Part shown: piece after piece, positions 1 to 16,865 of the stretch
Numbering within the stretch: the stretch's first letter is position 1
Layout: each line of letters opens with the position of its first letter
Notes under the pieces: generated by a model
The model's input: only the letters and a program-made list of their open reading frames with translations
The model's database searches: none
What the model was told of the DNA's origin: nothing
Made by a program: the position numbers and the translations under genes
Assembly (NCBI GenBank): GCA_013407085.1
Contig: JACCGJ010013258.1
Coordinates: 157,862-221,861, forward strand
Direction of reading: 5' to 3'
Length of the DNA stretch: 64,000 nucleotides
Source of the DNA: Atriophallophorus winterbourni
Lineage: Eukaryota; Platyhelminthes; Trematoda; Plagiorchiida; Microphallidae

Positions 1-386
1 AATTTATGTAGATCCTACTTTGTGTTTCAGAGTGGATGTACATTAATATTATAAATATTACATTATTGTCGAACGTCATCATATTGAATGATTTACTTTA
101 ATCAATAAATAAACCGAATAGGATTTACTGTATCAATTTTCCAACGAATACTTATGAAATTGCCTAACTTATTAGCCCCTCATTAGTTTCTCAATAATCG
201 GTCTCCAGTATTTCCTAATTTAAATCATGATTTAAACTTGAACAAACACATCTAGTAACGTACAAATTACACCTGGACGCAATTTACCAGCAAGCTTTAT
301 ATGTAACACTGGCAACACATTGAGCAACCCAGTTTCATTGTGCCTGATACAACATTCCACAGAATTAACGAAATGTATAAACTTAC

Positions 387-475
387 TGCATCCATAGTTT
401 CCGATATCACTTTTCCGTTCAATTGAAAATAGGGTGTTTTCTCGTTGGTGTACGAATGCGTTACCATCGCGAAAG
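387..475 (-). CDS. Internal exon (most 3' one seen) of a split host gene, function unknown
   Basis: Minus-strand exon of 89 nt. It is preceded by an acceptor ending TTTACCAG and followed by a strong donor GTAAGT (plus-strand ACTTAC at 381-386). It opens with two bases that complete a codon, then 29 codons (FAMVTHSYTNEKTPY and onward to SETMDA), and ends on a codon boundary. The exon at 5,428-5,656 ends with one spare base, so the two join in frame as ...LEFIE-P-FAMVTH.... I do not recognise the protein. The gene must continue to the left of the window because a donor follows. The splice sites and frame are seen; the joining is inferred. Further exons in the roughly 5 kb intron are possible. 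Confidence 0.6.
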
Positions 476-483
476 CTGGTAAA

Positions 484-5427
<4,944 letters not shown>

Positions 5428-5656
5428 GTTCAATAAATTCCAACGGAATGGGCGTTATTGCGATCACATTGAATCCCTTTCGACGATACGTTCCCTTCAT
5501 TTCCATTCTCAACTCCATGAGCTTCTTATCCGATGACTTATATGTCTTATGTGCTTCCTCCGATAATCTCATTCGTACCAAATATTTTTCATCTTCAACG
5601 AAATACATGAATCCGGTCAGATTGCAGGAGATTCCAGATTCATTGAAAGACATTTT
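5428..5656 (-). CDS. Largest exon of the split host gene, function unknown
   Basis: Minus-strand exon of 229 nt between an acceptor (ACACGATACAG) and a consensus donor (GTGAGTT at 5,427-5,421). It is open throughout, starting at a codon boundary with KMSFNESG and ending LEFIE plus one base. The 76 residues are charged and hydrophilic, with a helical stretch LVRMRLSEEAHKTYK followed by KKLMELRMEMKGTYRRKGF and then a hydrophobic strand NVIAITPIPLEF. No family is recognised. There is no signal peptide or membrane segment. The intron before it is only 124 bp and contains an AT dinucleotide tract. This is the best coding evidence in the first 14 kb because length, composition and both splice sites agree. 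Confidence 0.68.
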
Positions 5657-5676
5657 CTGTATCGTGTAGACACACA

Positions 5677-5678
<2 letters not shown>

Positions 5679-5717
<39 letters not shown>
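5679..5717. repeat. (AT)n microsatellite
   Basis: Uninterrupted AT dinucleotides inside the 124-bp intron between the exons at 5,781-5,875 and 5,428-5,656. Confidence 0.97.
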
Positions 5718-5720
<3 letters not shown>

Positions 5721-5780
5721 GCAAGATATTGTTTGGATACAAGTTACATATCATTAATCATTGATTATTGCTACACGTAC

Positions 5781-5875
5781 CTTGCATGTTTCTTGTAACA
5801 ACAAATTTTCCAGATTACCCGAACGTTCAGCTTCTTCGATTATCACGGAATTCGCTATTTCCAAGATCATTTCAT
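5781..5875 (-). CDS. Exon of the split host gene, function unknown
   Basis: Minus-strand exon of 95 nt with acceptor TGGTATCCACAG and donor GTACGT. Two bases complete a codon, then 31 codons follow (EMILEIANSVIIEEAERSG, then NLENLLLQETCK), ending on a codon boundary as the next exon requires. The segment looks like an acidic amphipathic helix. It joins the upstream 43-nt exon through a split GAT codon. Function unknown. The sequence shows the splice sites and open frame; membership of the same transcript is inferred from phase. Confidence 0.65.
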
Positions 5876-7216
5876 CTGTGGATACCATGAAAAGGAAAAA
5901 TGGTTAGATTAAAGACACCAAAATGTGTTAATTCGTTTCTTTATATAGCATAACGAATCGTGTCATTGAACTGGTATCTTTATTCACACGTAAACAGAAG
6001 ACATACAATAATTATGTGATAAACAAAATTAATTGGAATCGTAGAAAGATCCTCATTTCCATGCATTTGCAACACTCAAAAACATTGATCCGCTTCGTAT
6101 GGTACGCGTTGATCAGATAGGGACAACAGTATCATGATCCTTGGAAAGTGAAGGATTTGTAAATTATTGCGCTTGAACGTCAACGTACAATAAGTTTGAA
6201 ACGACAAACCAATTCAATCCCATTAGCCGACACGTATGTGCTTTTCAAAGACGCACTCATCACCCATCACTCGGACACAGTACAAACAGAATTCACTCAG
6301 TAACATTCAATCACAGCAGTAGGTTTCACTTATCACGAAGCAGTGGAGGAACCTACACAAATTTCAATCTTTGCATGCGCCGACTGATTTGTCCAAAACA
6401 TTTGAAAATTGTTCGTTGGGGCATAGTACGTTGTCCCTCCAAGTTCTATAATGTTTCATTGAATTTCTCACACACCAGATACAGATTTCATTTTCAAGTG
6501 CATCAGAGCTAGTAATAATGTATACTCAAATGATCACTGGAAGTTGAGTCATCATTTCATTATTTCATGAATATTGCCATCACACCAAATCACATCTCGC
6601 GAAATAGTACGACGAAGCGGTATAAAATTTGAAGAAAGTTTAACCAATGATGGAGGTAATATAATTAATAATATTTATATTGTTTTGCTGCTTGAAGTGA
6701 TAGATTTTATTAAGTTGGAGAAAACTCAATAATTATTTTGGTTGTTAGGCACGAAACGGCAGCGAACTAATATAAAGCGGTTGTAACTAAACACATACTT
6801 GTACAATCCTTGTGTTGTGCATTTAGGAACGACATTTTTCCATGAGGCACAACAACGTATGAATTAAATTACTACTTAAAAAGCGGTTTTGTCAATTCAT
6901 TTATTAAAATGGATGATTCACTGATATATATATATATTGAAATAATTTGCTGCTAATACATAATATCATTGAATTGCCACCACAACCAATTATCATATGC
7001 TTCCGTGTTTTATTCACGTATCAACTGTGGGCAGTAAGATTAAGATCTGCGTGTCTCAAAAATAGATACATTCAAATTAGCCTATTCGAATAGAGTCATT
7101 TTTCTTCTTCTTCATCTGCTTCTCTAATGTAATCTTTAAATCGAAACCTATACAATGAATGACCGAACACAATTTTGAATCTTGTGATACTTTCAAGTTA
7201 TGAATAATGTATCTAC
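5876..7216. other. Probable intron, no further feature seen
   Basis: AT-rich interval between two inferred exons. I found no repeat family or open frame of note beyond a short TA run near 6,930. Confidence 0.4.
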
Positions 7217-7259
7217 CTGATGGGCGCGAACAAAAGGAAACCGGGCGTGTTGTGTGTGA
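7217..7259 (-). CDS. Short 43-nt exon of the split host gene
   Basis: Minus-strand exon of 43 nt, acceptor TATATCTTACAG, donor GTAGAT. It encodes SHTTRPVSFCSRPS plus one base. Starting in phase 0 it ends in phase 1, exactly what is needed to link the 13,607-13,729 exon to the 5,781-5,875 exon. The phase fit is the main argument, because an exon this small cannot be supported by coding statistics. Function unknown. Confidence 0.5.
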
Positions 7260-9351
7260 CTGTAAGATATAAATACATACATATATGCTCGTTTTTCTCC
7301 AAATCTATTCGGTTACCCTGATGCAAGTTTGATTGATCACGTTTGTACGTGCCTGGCAACAACCTCATAAAAATTACAAAATTAGTTTATTTCTATAATC
7401 CCTTGTCCAGACTACATTCAGATTATTTGAGAAGTTGTTTCTGCCGCTCAACATTCGAATAGTCCTGATTAATGCGATATGTTCCATTAAACCAATCTGC
7501 CATTCTAAACCAAATAGGATTGTGTATCATTTTATTATGACGAAATCTACCCATTTAATTAAACTTAACGAAAACATATGGCGTAGATTCATCTAGGGCA
7601 TCTCACGATGGAACAAAAAAGTGTTTCTTGAATGTATTATATCAGACTCATTAATTCGTTGAACATCTCGCAAAATTTATATATTTTCATATGATATTTC
7701 AGATTTGGTACCACGAGATCTTTACCGTATTCTGTTTATATAGGTGGATGAACACGATTATCATACGCTGCTAATGGCCAAAGGTAAAACAATCTGTGCT
7801 AGTATGAATTTTCCTGGCAAATATTTGCGAGGTTGTTTCTGAGACTAAATTGCTGTAGCATAACTTGTGAGGTGCATTGTGACATTATGAAAACGTTCAT
7901 TTGGATTTTATTGGGTTGTACATTTTGGCAAATATCTACCACCATCGTTGCCTCTGTGTACAGAATACTTTGTTCATGTAATGAGTGGTTGAATTATACG
8001 ACACATTCGGTATGGATATCGGTATGGATATGCGGAACATGTTTCCACAGGTGTTGTCAAGAGTGACATCGTTCCTCATTATAGACCCCATTTTAAAAGT
8101 AAATAGATGTAAATGTGATATAGAATGTCGCATTTCGTGTCCAAAATACCTACTATCGCAGCGATACATATATTTGATGGAGAAAAATGAACTTACTTTC
8201 ATCGCCTGAATGTTGTAACATCATGCGATGAGTATTAGTTTATAGACTTTATAGCAAAATGTGTGTGAAATAATAATACGGTATTCAGACTTGTGTTCAA
8301 AAATGGACGCTTCACAGTGTGTCAAGTCAAGAGGTCAGAAACTGACAGCTCCCTCGTATTCGTTAAAATGGTGAATTGTGTAATATGGGTGATAATTGCA
8401 TGTAGTCATTCAAAGTCAAATCAGGTCACACATCTAAATGTACAAACTTCGTGTATGCTCACTGCAAAATTAACCACGTCATCACAGATGGTCGCATGGT
8501 CTCATGAGGCCATGTAAACTTTCAATTTTTAATCCAGTTCACTACGAAGACAAAACTGCGAGAAAACCTAAATCGCCTAAATGGTTCATTACACTGTATT
8601 TTAACTGTATGTGAAATTATATGATATTTCAATAAATTCAGTGGCCATTGTTACATTTTGAATTCCTGAAATGTAAAAAGTTAAATCGCTCCGCTCTATA
8701 TTAATGCATATAAAAGTTTAGAAAAAACTGTGAGTTTTGTGACCAAATGTATTTATAACATCAAATGCGATGGTTGCCTAGTAAACAACTTGCATGGTTC
8801 ATATATATCGGCATTGATTTTTCTGTTTTGCAGATGTTTGGAATTAAGGTGCATTACACCGATTGTGCTTCAAAGTTTATTCAAGCAGATATTCTCAGCT
8901 CCTTCACACAAAATAACTGATTAACAGTGTAACGCAGCATTAGTCAATGAGTCGTCTTGCATTGATCGCGCTATTCTGTCTTAAGTTGTTTAGGATTGGA
9001 GAGATACATTATTTTTGAAACAAACCCATGTTAGTTTAAACACGAAGCATTTAACGAAGAAACCGACGAAGCTTCTGTACTGCAATCTGTCCTTTTTCGA
9101 CTATGGATTCACACAAGGTCACATAAAGATTGAAAAAATTAATCATTCATATCAAGCAATCAACACGTTGTGCACCTCAGACTGACGTTCACGAATCGTC
9201 TGTCATTTATTAACACTTAACCTGATCATTCCTGTTGGGCGATCAAAACATATTTTGCGTGCAACTTCAGGACTCGTCGGCTAAAAAAGCTAATAAAATA
9301 GGCCAGTCTGGTAGCAGATTCATAAACGCTTATTAGCGATCGGTTGAACGA

Positions 9352-9424
9352 TGGAGTGTGGCCAATGTCGTGAGCCGTAGGACTATAATGACGAAGGTCG
9401 GGTTTCGAGTCACACCTTATCGTA
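9352..9424 (+). other. tRNA-like sequence, probably a SINE head or tRNA pseudogene
   Basis: A box-A-like TGGCCAATGTCG (9,359-9,370) and a box-B-like GGTTTCGAGTC (9,401-9,411) are 42 bp apart, the spacing of internal RNA polymerase III promoters in tRNAs. The putative acceptor arms (GGAGTGT and ACACCTT) pair only partly, so a working tRNA is unlikely. The core words ACTATAA and ACGAAGG suggest kinship with sequence near 17,090-17,140. tRNA-derived SINEs are known in flukes; whether this is one needs genome copy counts. Confidence 0.45.
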
Positions 9425-10511
9425 GGAATTGCATTGGGAATTAGCCCAAAAAAGTACGAAAGTCGAGCCTAGTGATTTCGTTATGAACAGTCGTGATAAA
9501 ATTTGTTATTATTTTAATAGTTTTGACACGAATGGGTTAACGTTTTCATATAAGTATGCACTGTAAAACTATTTAGGCAATCCTCGCAAATCCTGAATTC
9601 TTGTGGGTGTGGTGTTTAGCATATCAACCTGGAACTGCCTACTGACACTACTGCTTGGTTTTAAGCTCAATTTACAAGAGTGCAGGCTCATGTCAATAAA
9701 CAGTTTGGGTGCATAAAGCTTACCAAATAGTGGCTTGCATGATCAACTGGTTTACAATTATTCCGCTGCTTCAAGCACATGAGGCTTATGATACTACTGT
9801 CCCTACCGTATAAGTTCATACAGCGCGAAATCTGTCGTGATGTGTGCGCGATGCAGATGCGTGCAAATGAACTTATATGAACTTATATGAGAGAGCACAC
9901 ACCTTATTTAGGTCCGTGTGTCACTTTCTCAATCACTCTTCAAACAAGGGTCTTCGAGGGAGTCTTTGGAGTTAACATCATTTTGTGTATGACCAAAATA
10001 CTAAATCTAATTCGATTTACAAACATTCAATTTTTTTATATTCGTGGCGTGGTTGAGTCTTGAACCAAAACAACTTAATCGTGATCAACTTTATCATGTA
10101 ACTTTTCATTCGGAGTTGAACACCAATTTACATGAGGGATGAAAATGTGGATAAAAATTAATTGTCGACCCTTTAAATATTTGTGCTACGGATTTCATTC
10201 GCAGAAACCTGTGACTGTTTGTAAGCAGATTATATAACATAAGGTTGAATAATTTATCGAGCATTTCTCTGAAAGAATACTCGCGAAGTTCCCGTGATTG
10301 TGAATTGAATTTGATTTGAATTTGATTTTCGCTTCTTTCTCCATAAACTAGACAGGATTAATTTGGTTTTTGCACTATATATAATGTATACCCAAAAGTT
10401 CCAATTTGTTTTTGTGGCTTTGTTCATTTGGATATAATTTTTTTAACCAGAATAAATAAAATCCTATTTTCAAAAAGAGCATCGAATTAATGAACTTTCT
10501 CTTATGCATAT

Positions 10512-10757
10512 TTAAATGTTTTGTATAATTTGTTGGAGCTCCGCAAGCAGTTGAATCATATATTCGTAATACGAGTTTCTGTTCTGAAGCTCCACGAATT
10601 TTCTGTCAGCTCGGTTTGCGGCAAACCATTTTCTCATGAGTTTTCTACATTTGTTTTGAAAGAGTTCACCTAAAGCACAATTTCTAGCCGTGTGGTCGCA
10701 TTTGGTGCTCCGGCGATATGTATAGCGGGCGAATTTGGGATGTACACGGATTGTCAT
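10512..10757 (-). CDS. Doubtful 81-codon ORF
   Basis: ATG-initiated minus-strand frame with a basic, Arg/Lys-rich composition (MTIRVHPKFARYTYRR, later KLMRKWFAANRADRKF) and a hydrophobic helix near the end (YMIQLLAELQQIIQ). The composition is more protein-like than neighbouring random frames, and the frame stays open about 17 codons upstream of the ATG. No family, splice site or poly(A) signal was recognised. It could be a small gene, a terminal exon or chance. Confidence 0.25.
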   Translation of the reverse strand: MTIRVHPKFARYTYRRSTKCDHTARNCALGELFQNKCRKLMRKWFAANRADRKFVELQNRNSYYEYMIQLLAELQQIIQNI

Positions 10758-13606
10758 ATTGAAATAAGTGAACTCGAAATGATAGTTTTTAGTGACACAT
10801 GATCAATCGAGGCTAAATTGACAATGCTGCAGTATGCTAATTCACTGTAAGCGTGAAGTATGATAAACGTTTGGTATCGCGGTTCCCTTAGTAACACAAA
10901 ACATAAGTGCGACATGTTTTTTTTATTTTGAATCGCCATTCTTATGTTAGGAAATATATGGGTTGTGAATTCCGTATGAAATATTACAATAGAGTTTATT
11001 CCGTCTTAAAATCAACCTTCAAAGATAATGCCTTTGTGGCGATAAATATATCAGATATGTCGTGTTCTGTGTTGTTTAACCTGCATTGTGATTGTCAACC
11101 AACGGTATACTTCGACCAAAAAGTGTATTCAAAATTCTTTCAAACAGTTGGAAAAGATTTCTAATTTGAATCTGATCCGTTGGGGGTAAGTGCAGCTAAT
11201 TGCAGAAAATGTGCACAGTATTTTGAATTACATGAGAATTGTTTTCATGAAATAGCTATTAGAATCAGAGATGCAAATGTTGGAAATATGTTTTACAGAA
11301 TAGGACTAGTTTTAATTTCGTAATAAATTGATCCAGCAGATGAAGGACAAGTTTGCACAGGTTTGATTTTTCAGCAAATGATTCAACATTTCTGTTTTTC
11401 CCAACTACAAGCCAAACTAGGTCAATCATGTTGAGAAAATAACTTTGTTATATAATTTCTTTTACAGTAATTATTTCGTTTGCAAAGTAAGGAAATGATA
11501 TACTGTGTATCATTACCAAAGGTTTAGAATAATTCTCATAAATTCAATGAAAACCAGCTCGGATGGTGTAAATCTAAACTCATCCAAACCTTGCTTGTCT
11601 TATTTTCGGATACAAGATAAACTAATTCACATCACAGATAATAATAAACTTTTCCGGATGAATCTCTGCGTCACTGTATAAATATCCGGCGTAGTAAACA
11701 TTTCATTATACGACTAGCACCAACGGGCAAATAATCGTTTAAAAATGGACATCTTTATTTCATAATAAAATAAATTGCACTTATGTTCAGACCTCTTTAT
11801 TGAATTAGATCAAATTCGTATCACTTTTAGAAAAACACATGTAATGTATCTAGATAAGGCAAATTCCATGAGAGATCAAATAATAAATACACAACTCATA
11901 TGGGAAAAATTGTTTGCGTGTGAGAAATGTCATATAAATGTACAATGTTCAAATTTTGTGACATTTTTCAATATGTTTCTAAATTGATGGTCTGCTTAGT
12001 GACCTCACCGGATTGTATTTGGTATTCACCTGCAAAAAAATATATATTATATTGTCATTCGTTTGAGTTATAAATTTCAATTGTGAAAAATTAATAAAAC
12101 TTCGATGGATAATTAAATTGATCAATAATTATGGACATGTATTGTGGTTATTACCCAAAAAATAATAAAATAATAATCTAAATAAAAAAGGTGTTCTACA
12201 AAGAAATATGAATAAACTGAAGTGAAATAAAACGCAAGTCATTGCTTATTTGTATAAAACACATTAATAGATTCTGCATTTTCTTTTGTTGAAATCTATT
12301 TCACAATTTGAGAAGTGCCTCTCTTAGTTGGAAAACACTGGGGTGCCATACATTGCAAAGTCTTTCGTTTTCAATAGATAAAACCGCTCACCATATTTGA
12401 AACCAACTAATGGTGGAAAAGGTTGATTGTTCAATTAAATCAAAAAGTGTTGTTGAATTTATTCGGTCGATGTCGACCATGCATGTGCAACAGAATCGCA
12501 TAATGATTTCATGTTACAAAGCTATTCAAATGAATAAACATTCCGATTTATGAGGAACAAACTCTCCCACAGCGATATGCATTACACGGTCTCTATGCGT
12601 TAGTTGCTCGCATGCGGCGTTACCTTCGTTTAGCAATGAAGAGCTGTTTCTGCTCCACACCAGCTTGCAAACAACGCTTTAAACAATGCCTCTAATGTGC
12701 GTGCTAACTAGCAAATTCCTCATAACTAGCGGGGTCAACGCTAATTTTATTGTCAACACTTAGATCTATCATGTAAAAAATGTTGAAGTAATGCTCGGTT
12801 TGGTTAATTTGAAATTTAGCATTAGATATCTGTTATTTGTAGCATTGTGTTGTTTGACGTGCGAAACGACAGATTACGATTGGTATATCACATCATGGTC
12901 ACAATTTGAAAAACTTATTACAATTAAGTGAATAATATATAACAAAGGTTTTTTTTCCTGCCGTTTTATTATTCACAAAACATGATCCTTATAGCAAAAC
13001 ATCCACTCGTCTTGTGAAACCAGTACGATAAGTATTCACATTCACAATAGTCGGTAAATATAGACATGCTCGAACTTACATATATCACATTGAAAAAGTG
13101 TAAGTGACCAAACTGCTCTAGCACTTCTAGGTGCACGCTAAAGTGTATAATCCATGAGATTAAACAATTGGTAAAAAGCATTATGCATTTCCATTTCACA
13201 CACACGCATTCTCTTGTAGTGATTTCTTGTTGCTTGCTCTTCACAGGTGTAGATGGCACGATCGGAATCAACAGACTTTGCCACTGTGAGGCAAGGCTGC
13301 CATTTGTAGACCGATGTGTCCCGTCTACAATCATATGTTAATAGATTTAATACATGGGCTTTAAAAAAAATCTCATTTTTTTTCATCATAAACACACATC
13401 TTGAATGTTTTTTTAAAGCATGCGCTTATCAGATGGAGACAACGCGGTTAGTATCCTCATTCATATAGCGTAAAACAGTTGAGCAAACTTTGAGTAAAAT
13501 TTAGCGATTCATACTGCGTTATAATTTATATTTCATTACCGCAGAAATATGGGAAGTTTCATAATATTAGCAAATATATAATCGAGATACAACGACCAAA
13601 TATAAC

Positions 13607-13729
13607 CTGTGTATTTGATTCGTGAATAGCAATGTCATCTAAAACAACGGAGGAAAGTACCTTCTGGTTTTGGTTGTGGGAATAATACATTTGCGGCTGT
13701 TCTTTGTATTTTATAAGGCGACGTTCCGG
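13607..13729 (-). CDS. Most 5' exon seen of the split host gene, function unknown
   Basis: Minus-strand stretch of 123 nt (41 codons) after a very good acceptor (TATTTGTTTTCAG). The frame reads PERRLIKYKEQPQMYYS and ends IAIHESNTQ before GTTATA. That donor is weak; an alternative GTACTT donor lies inside the exon after NQNQK. Both edges are in phase 0 as modelled. An (AT)n tract lies immediately upstream of the acceptor. No start codon or 5' end was identified, so the gene probably begins to the right. No family recognised. Confidence 0.45.
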
Positions 13730-13758
13730 CTGAAAACAAATATAAGTTGCTTCCATAA

Positions 13759-13761
<3 letters not shown>

Positions 13762-13802
<41 letters not shown>

Positions 13803-13805
13803 ATA
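13762..13805. repeat. (AT)n microsatellite
   Basis: AT dinucleotide run with one phase break, just upstream (minus sense) of the 13,607-13,729 exon. Confidence 0.95.
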
Positions 13806-14267
13806 ATGAAAATTGAACCCGCTGTAAGGTCCTAATCAAATAAGTAAAATTGTTTTGAGCACGACATTTTATAAATTGATTTTTAAAAGTGTTAATTTGT
13901 CGTATCCGATCAGTCAGTACAAAAAGATTTCCACTTTAAAGTAACAATTATCTGCTTCTGCTTCGTTTTAGAATTTTAATATTCATTAAGCGTAGACCAC
14001 CACTGAGTACTTCGCGCGTTCTAATTTAATTCTAACATTCTCAGTGGTACCATACCAAACACATTTCCCCTAAAGCCGCAGATCCAACAAATTAAATCCT
14101 GATGCTTCGGAATAATTTATTAAATTAACTCTTGATCAAGCAACCGAAACCTGGGCGTTTTTAAAAACTAAATGGAGAGTACACAAACTTCCAACAGCAT
14201 TAAAAAACAGTTTTTTAAGCTATTAACATTGAAACAATTGGATATAACTCATGGCATTCCATAATGA

Positions 14268-14567
14268 TTGCACATTGTTTGCTTACGAATCCGCATGGAC
14301 GATGTTTACATTCATGATGACGGTAGGATGTTTCTGTTCGCCGATGATTTCAAACATGGAGTCGACTTAGAAGCATTGTTTTTTACTGCATGCAAGCTGA
14401 ATGCATTGCACAAACGGGCTACTCAAAATGATCTTCTGCTGATGTTAACATTTTGTATGATTATACAGGTTTGCTACAAACAGAAATGGTTGCATTTTAC
14501 TAGCTTGATGGAAAATGCCAAGCTTGTACCACTGAAAAAAACAATTTATGTATTTAATTTGTGGTAG
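14268..14567 (+). pseudogene. Reverse-transcriptase palm fragment (non-LTR type)
   Basis: The plus-strand frame contains GRMFLFADDFKHGVDLEA followed by a CKLNALHKRATQNDLLL-like stretch. FADD is the catalytic box of non-LTR reverse transcriptases (14,337-14,348). The following pattern resembles the region after that box in jockey/R1-type enzymes, where a helix with a spaced LxxLxxWxxxNxL pattern occurs. Only about 60 residues are recognisable, with no upstream RT motifs, so this is a relic. It directly precedes the left flank of the 238-bp repeat array and may belong to the same element. The motif is visible; the family assignment is inferred. Confidence 0.5.
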
Positions 14568-14760
14568 ATATGAAAACGCTTCTAAATTCGCTGCGTCTTC
14601 TAGGCATGTTACGGCAAAGTCCTGAACGGTTTTTAGAGAAGCATTCACTAGTAAAATGAGCAAAACGTTCACCTCGTTTTGATTTGATCTGTTCACGCAT
14701 GAAAACAATGGCCTCAAATATATGTTGTTATTTACTGTTTATGTAAACTACGGTTTAATT
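14566..14760 (+). repeat. Left flank repeat of the 238-bp array
   Basis: About 195 bp related in direct orientation to 16,866-17,058. Shared words include AAAACGCT, CATGTT, GTCCTGAACGG, GATTTG.TC and GTTATTTACT. By eye the two are roughly 70% alike. They bracket the tandem array. Confidence 0.7.
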
Positions 14761-14945
14761 TTGGAGATGGCTTTTCAAATATAGTATGACTTGAGGGTAT
14801 TAGACAATTGGGTCTAACAAATTTCACAGAGAAGTAAGTGGGATAATTTTATCCTAACGAGCAATATGTTTCTAAAAACGTTTTTAACACCAGGTAATTT
14901 ATATCGTATACTCTATGTATTTAGACGTAATAGAAAATGCATTAG

Positions 14946-16772
14946 TGATGTGTTCCTTACATTCTCAGAAATTGAACTGCCCTACTGGTAACCGGCTGTT
15001 TGCCGTCATCAGGAGGAGAGAGTAAGAGCAGAACAGTGGATAAATGTTGAACAAATGTTAACTTGAATCACACTGTTGCATAGGGTTCGTACAACGAACA
15101 ACGGTGTTCAAACACGAATCACTTATTGATTCGTGCTAAAGCACTTATTGCCCCAATGAATGAGCAAAGTGACGTGTTGCTCAACATCTCCCGAAAATAC
15201 ACTGCACTGCCGGTTTTTGGCTCTTACCGTCATCAGGTGGAGAAATTGAATTAGGTTCATTCAGGATTGAAGCAGTGGATGAATCGTAAACAATCGTATA
15301 CTTTTATGCCTCTGTTGCATAAGGATCCTGCAACGAACGACGATGTTTAAACACAGAATCACATAGTAATTTGTGCTGGAGTGCTCCATGCGCTAAAGAA
15401 TGACCAATGTGGGGTGTTGCTCAACATCCCAGGAAAATATACTGAACTGCCGGTTTTTAGCTCCTTCCCGTCATCAGGTGGAGAAATTGAATTAGGGTTA
15501 TTAAGAATTGAAGCAGTGGATAAATAGTAAACAATCGGATACGTTATTGCCTCTGTTGCATATGGTTCATACAACGAACGACGATGTTTAAACACTGAAT
15601 CACATAGTGATTTGTGCTGAACCACTCAATGCGCTAAAGGATGAACAAAGTAAGGTATGGCTCAACGTCCAACAAAAATACACTGCACTGCCGGTTTTTG
15701 GCTCCTTACCATCATCAGGTGGAGACAGTAAGATTAGGCTCAGTGAGTGTTGAAACAGTAGATAAATAGTACAAAAGTGTTTACTTCAATGCCAGTGTTG
15801 TATAGGTTCCGTAAAACGAACGACGATTTTCGAACACAGAATCACATGGTGATTTGTGTTCAAGCACTCTTTGCGCTTATGGATGACGAAAGTGACGTGT
15901 TGCTCACATCACCTTAAATTACATTTAACAACCGGTTTCTGGATGTTTGCAGTAAGATTAGGTTCACTGAGCCTTGAAACAGTGAATAAATGGTAAACGA
16001 GTGAATACTTTAATGCCACTGTTGCATAGCGTTCGTACAAGGAATGACGATGTTCAAACACAGAACCACATATTGTGTTGTGCTCAAGCACTCAAGACGC
16101 AAATGGATGACCAAATTGATGTGTTGCTCACATTTCCCGAAAATACAATGTACTTCCGCTTTTTGGCTGTTTACCGTCATCAGGTGAAGAGAATCAGGCT
16201 AGGTTCAAAGAGCCTTAAAACAGTTGATAAATCATAAACAAGTTTATACTTTAGTGCCACTATCGCACGTAGTTCCAACAACGAAAGACGATGTTGAAGC
16301 ACAGAATCACATAGTGCTTTGTTCTCATGCACCCAAGGCGCTTATTTATGACCAAAACGATGAGTTGCTCACATCACCCAAAATTACATTGCACTACCGG
16401 TTTCTGGCTGTTTACTGTCGTCAGGTGGAGAGAATTAGATAAGGTTAATTGAGCCTCGAAACATGGTTAACATGTGTTTTGTTGAATGCTTCTATTTCAT
16501 AGGGTTCGCACAACGAGAGAAGATGTTCGAACACATTATCTCGAAATGTTTTGTGCGTTAGCATACAAGGCGCTTATGGAAGACTAAAAAGATGTGTTGC
16601 TCGCATCACACCAAATTACACTTAACTACCGGTTACTGGGTGTTTGCAGTCATAAGGTGAATACAGTAAGATTAGGTTCAGTAAGCCTTGAAACAGAGGA
16701 TAAATGGTAAACAAGTGTACACTGAAATGCCACTGTTGTATATCGTTCGTACAACGAACGACGATGTTTAAC
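14946..16772 (+). repeat. Tandem array of about eight 238-bp units
   Basis: The anchor word CCGTCATCAGGTGGAGA, or a variant of it, recurs near 15,004, 15,227, 15,466, 15,706, 15,945, 16,174, 16,412 and 16,648, giving a period of about 223-240 bp. Each unit also carries an ACCGGTTT word, an AAACAGTGGATAAAT-like word, a TTCGTACAACGAACGACGATG-like word cut short here, and GTGTTGCTCA. Units are diverged by point changes and small indels, so the array is old. Several units keep an open minus-strand frame with the shared peptide SVFEHRxSLYExYAT, suggesting descent from a coding or element 3' end. Single copies occur elsewhere in the window. Confidence 0.9.
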
Positions 16773-16773
16773 C

Positions 16774-16775
<2 letters not shown>

Positions 16776-16822
<47 letters not shown>
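16776..16822. repeat. (AT)n microsatellite
   Basis: TA dinucleotide run directly at the right end of the 238-bp array. Confidence 0.97.
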
Positions 16823-16824
<2 letters not shown>

Positions 16825-16865
16825 ACTAAATAAAATATCTCAGGTATTACGTGTGTCGTAGATTT

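Larger units (their letters stand above)
7260..13606. other. Probable long intron with a tRNA-like sequence and small ORFs
   Basis: Interval between the exons at 7,217-7,259 and 13,607-13,729. It contains the tRNA-like sequence at 9,352-9,424 and an 81-codon minus-strand ORF at 10,512-10,757. Several short plus-strand ORFs (7.8-8.9 kb, 10.9 kb, 11.8 kb) show no motif. More exons of the split gene may lie here if they are symmetric, but none stands out. Confidence 0.35.

Noticed and set aside
15940..16450. Hammerhead-ribozyme-like core on the minus strand of the 238-bp unit (CTGATGA, a GGC/GCC mini-stem, GAAAC)
   Set aside because: No closing stem I or stem III could be found, the base pair next to the core would be C-A, and many units read AAAAAC instead of GAAAC. 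Probably coincidence.
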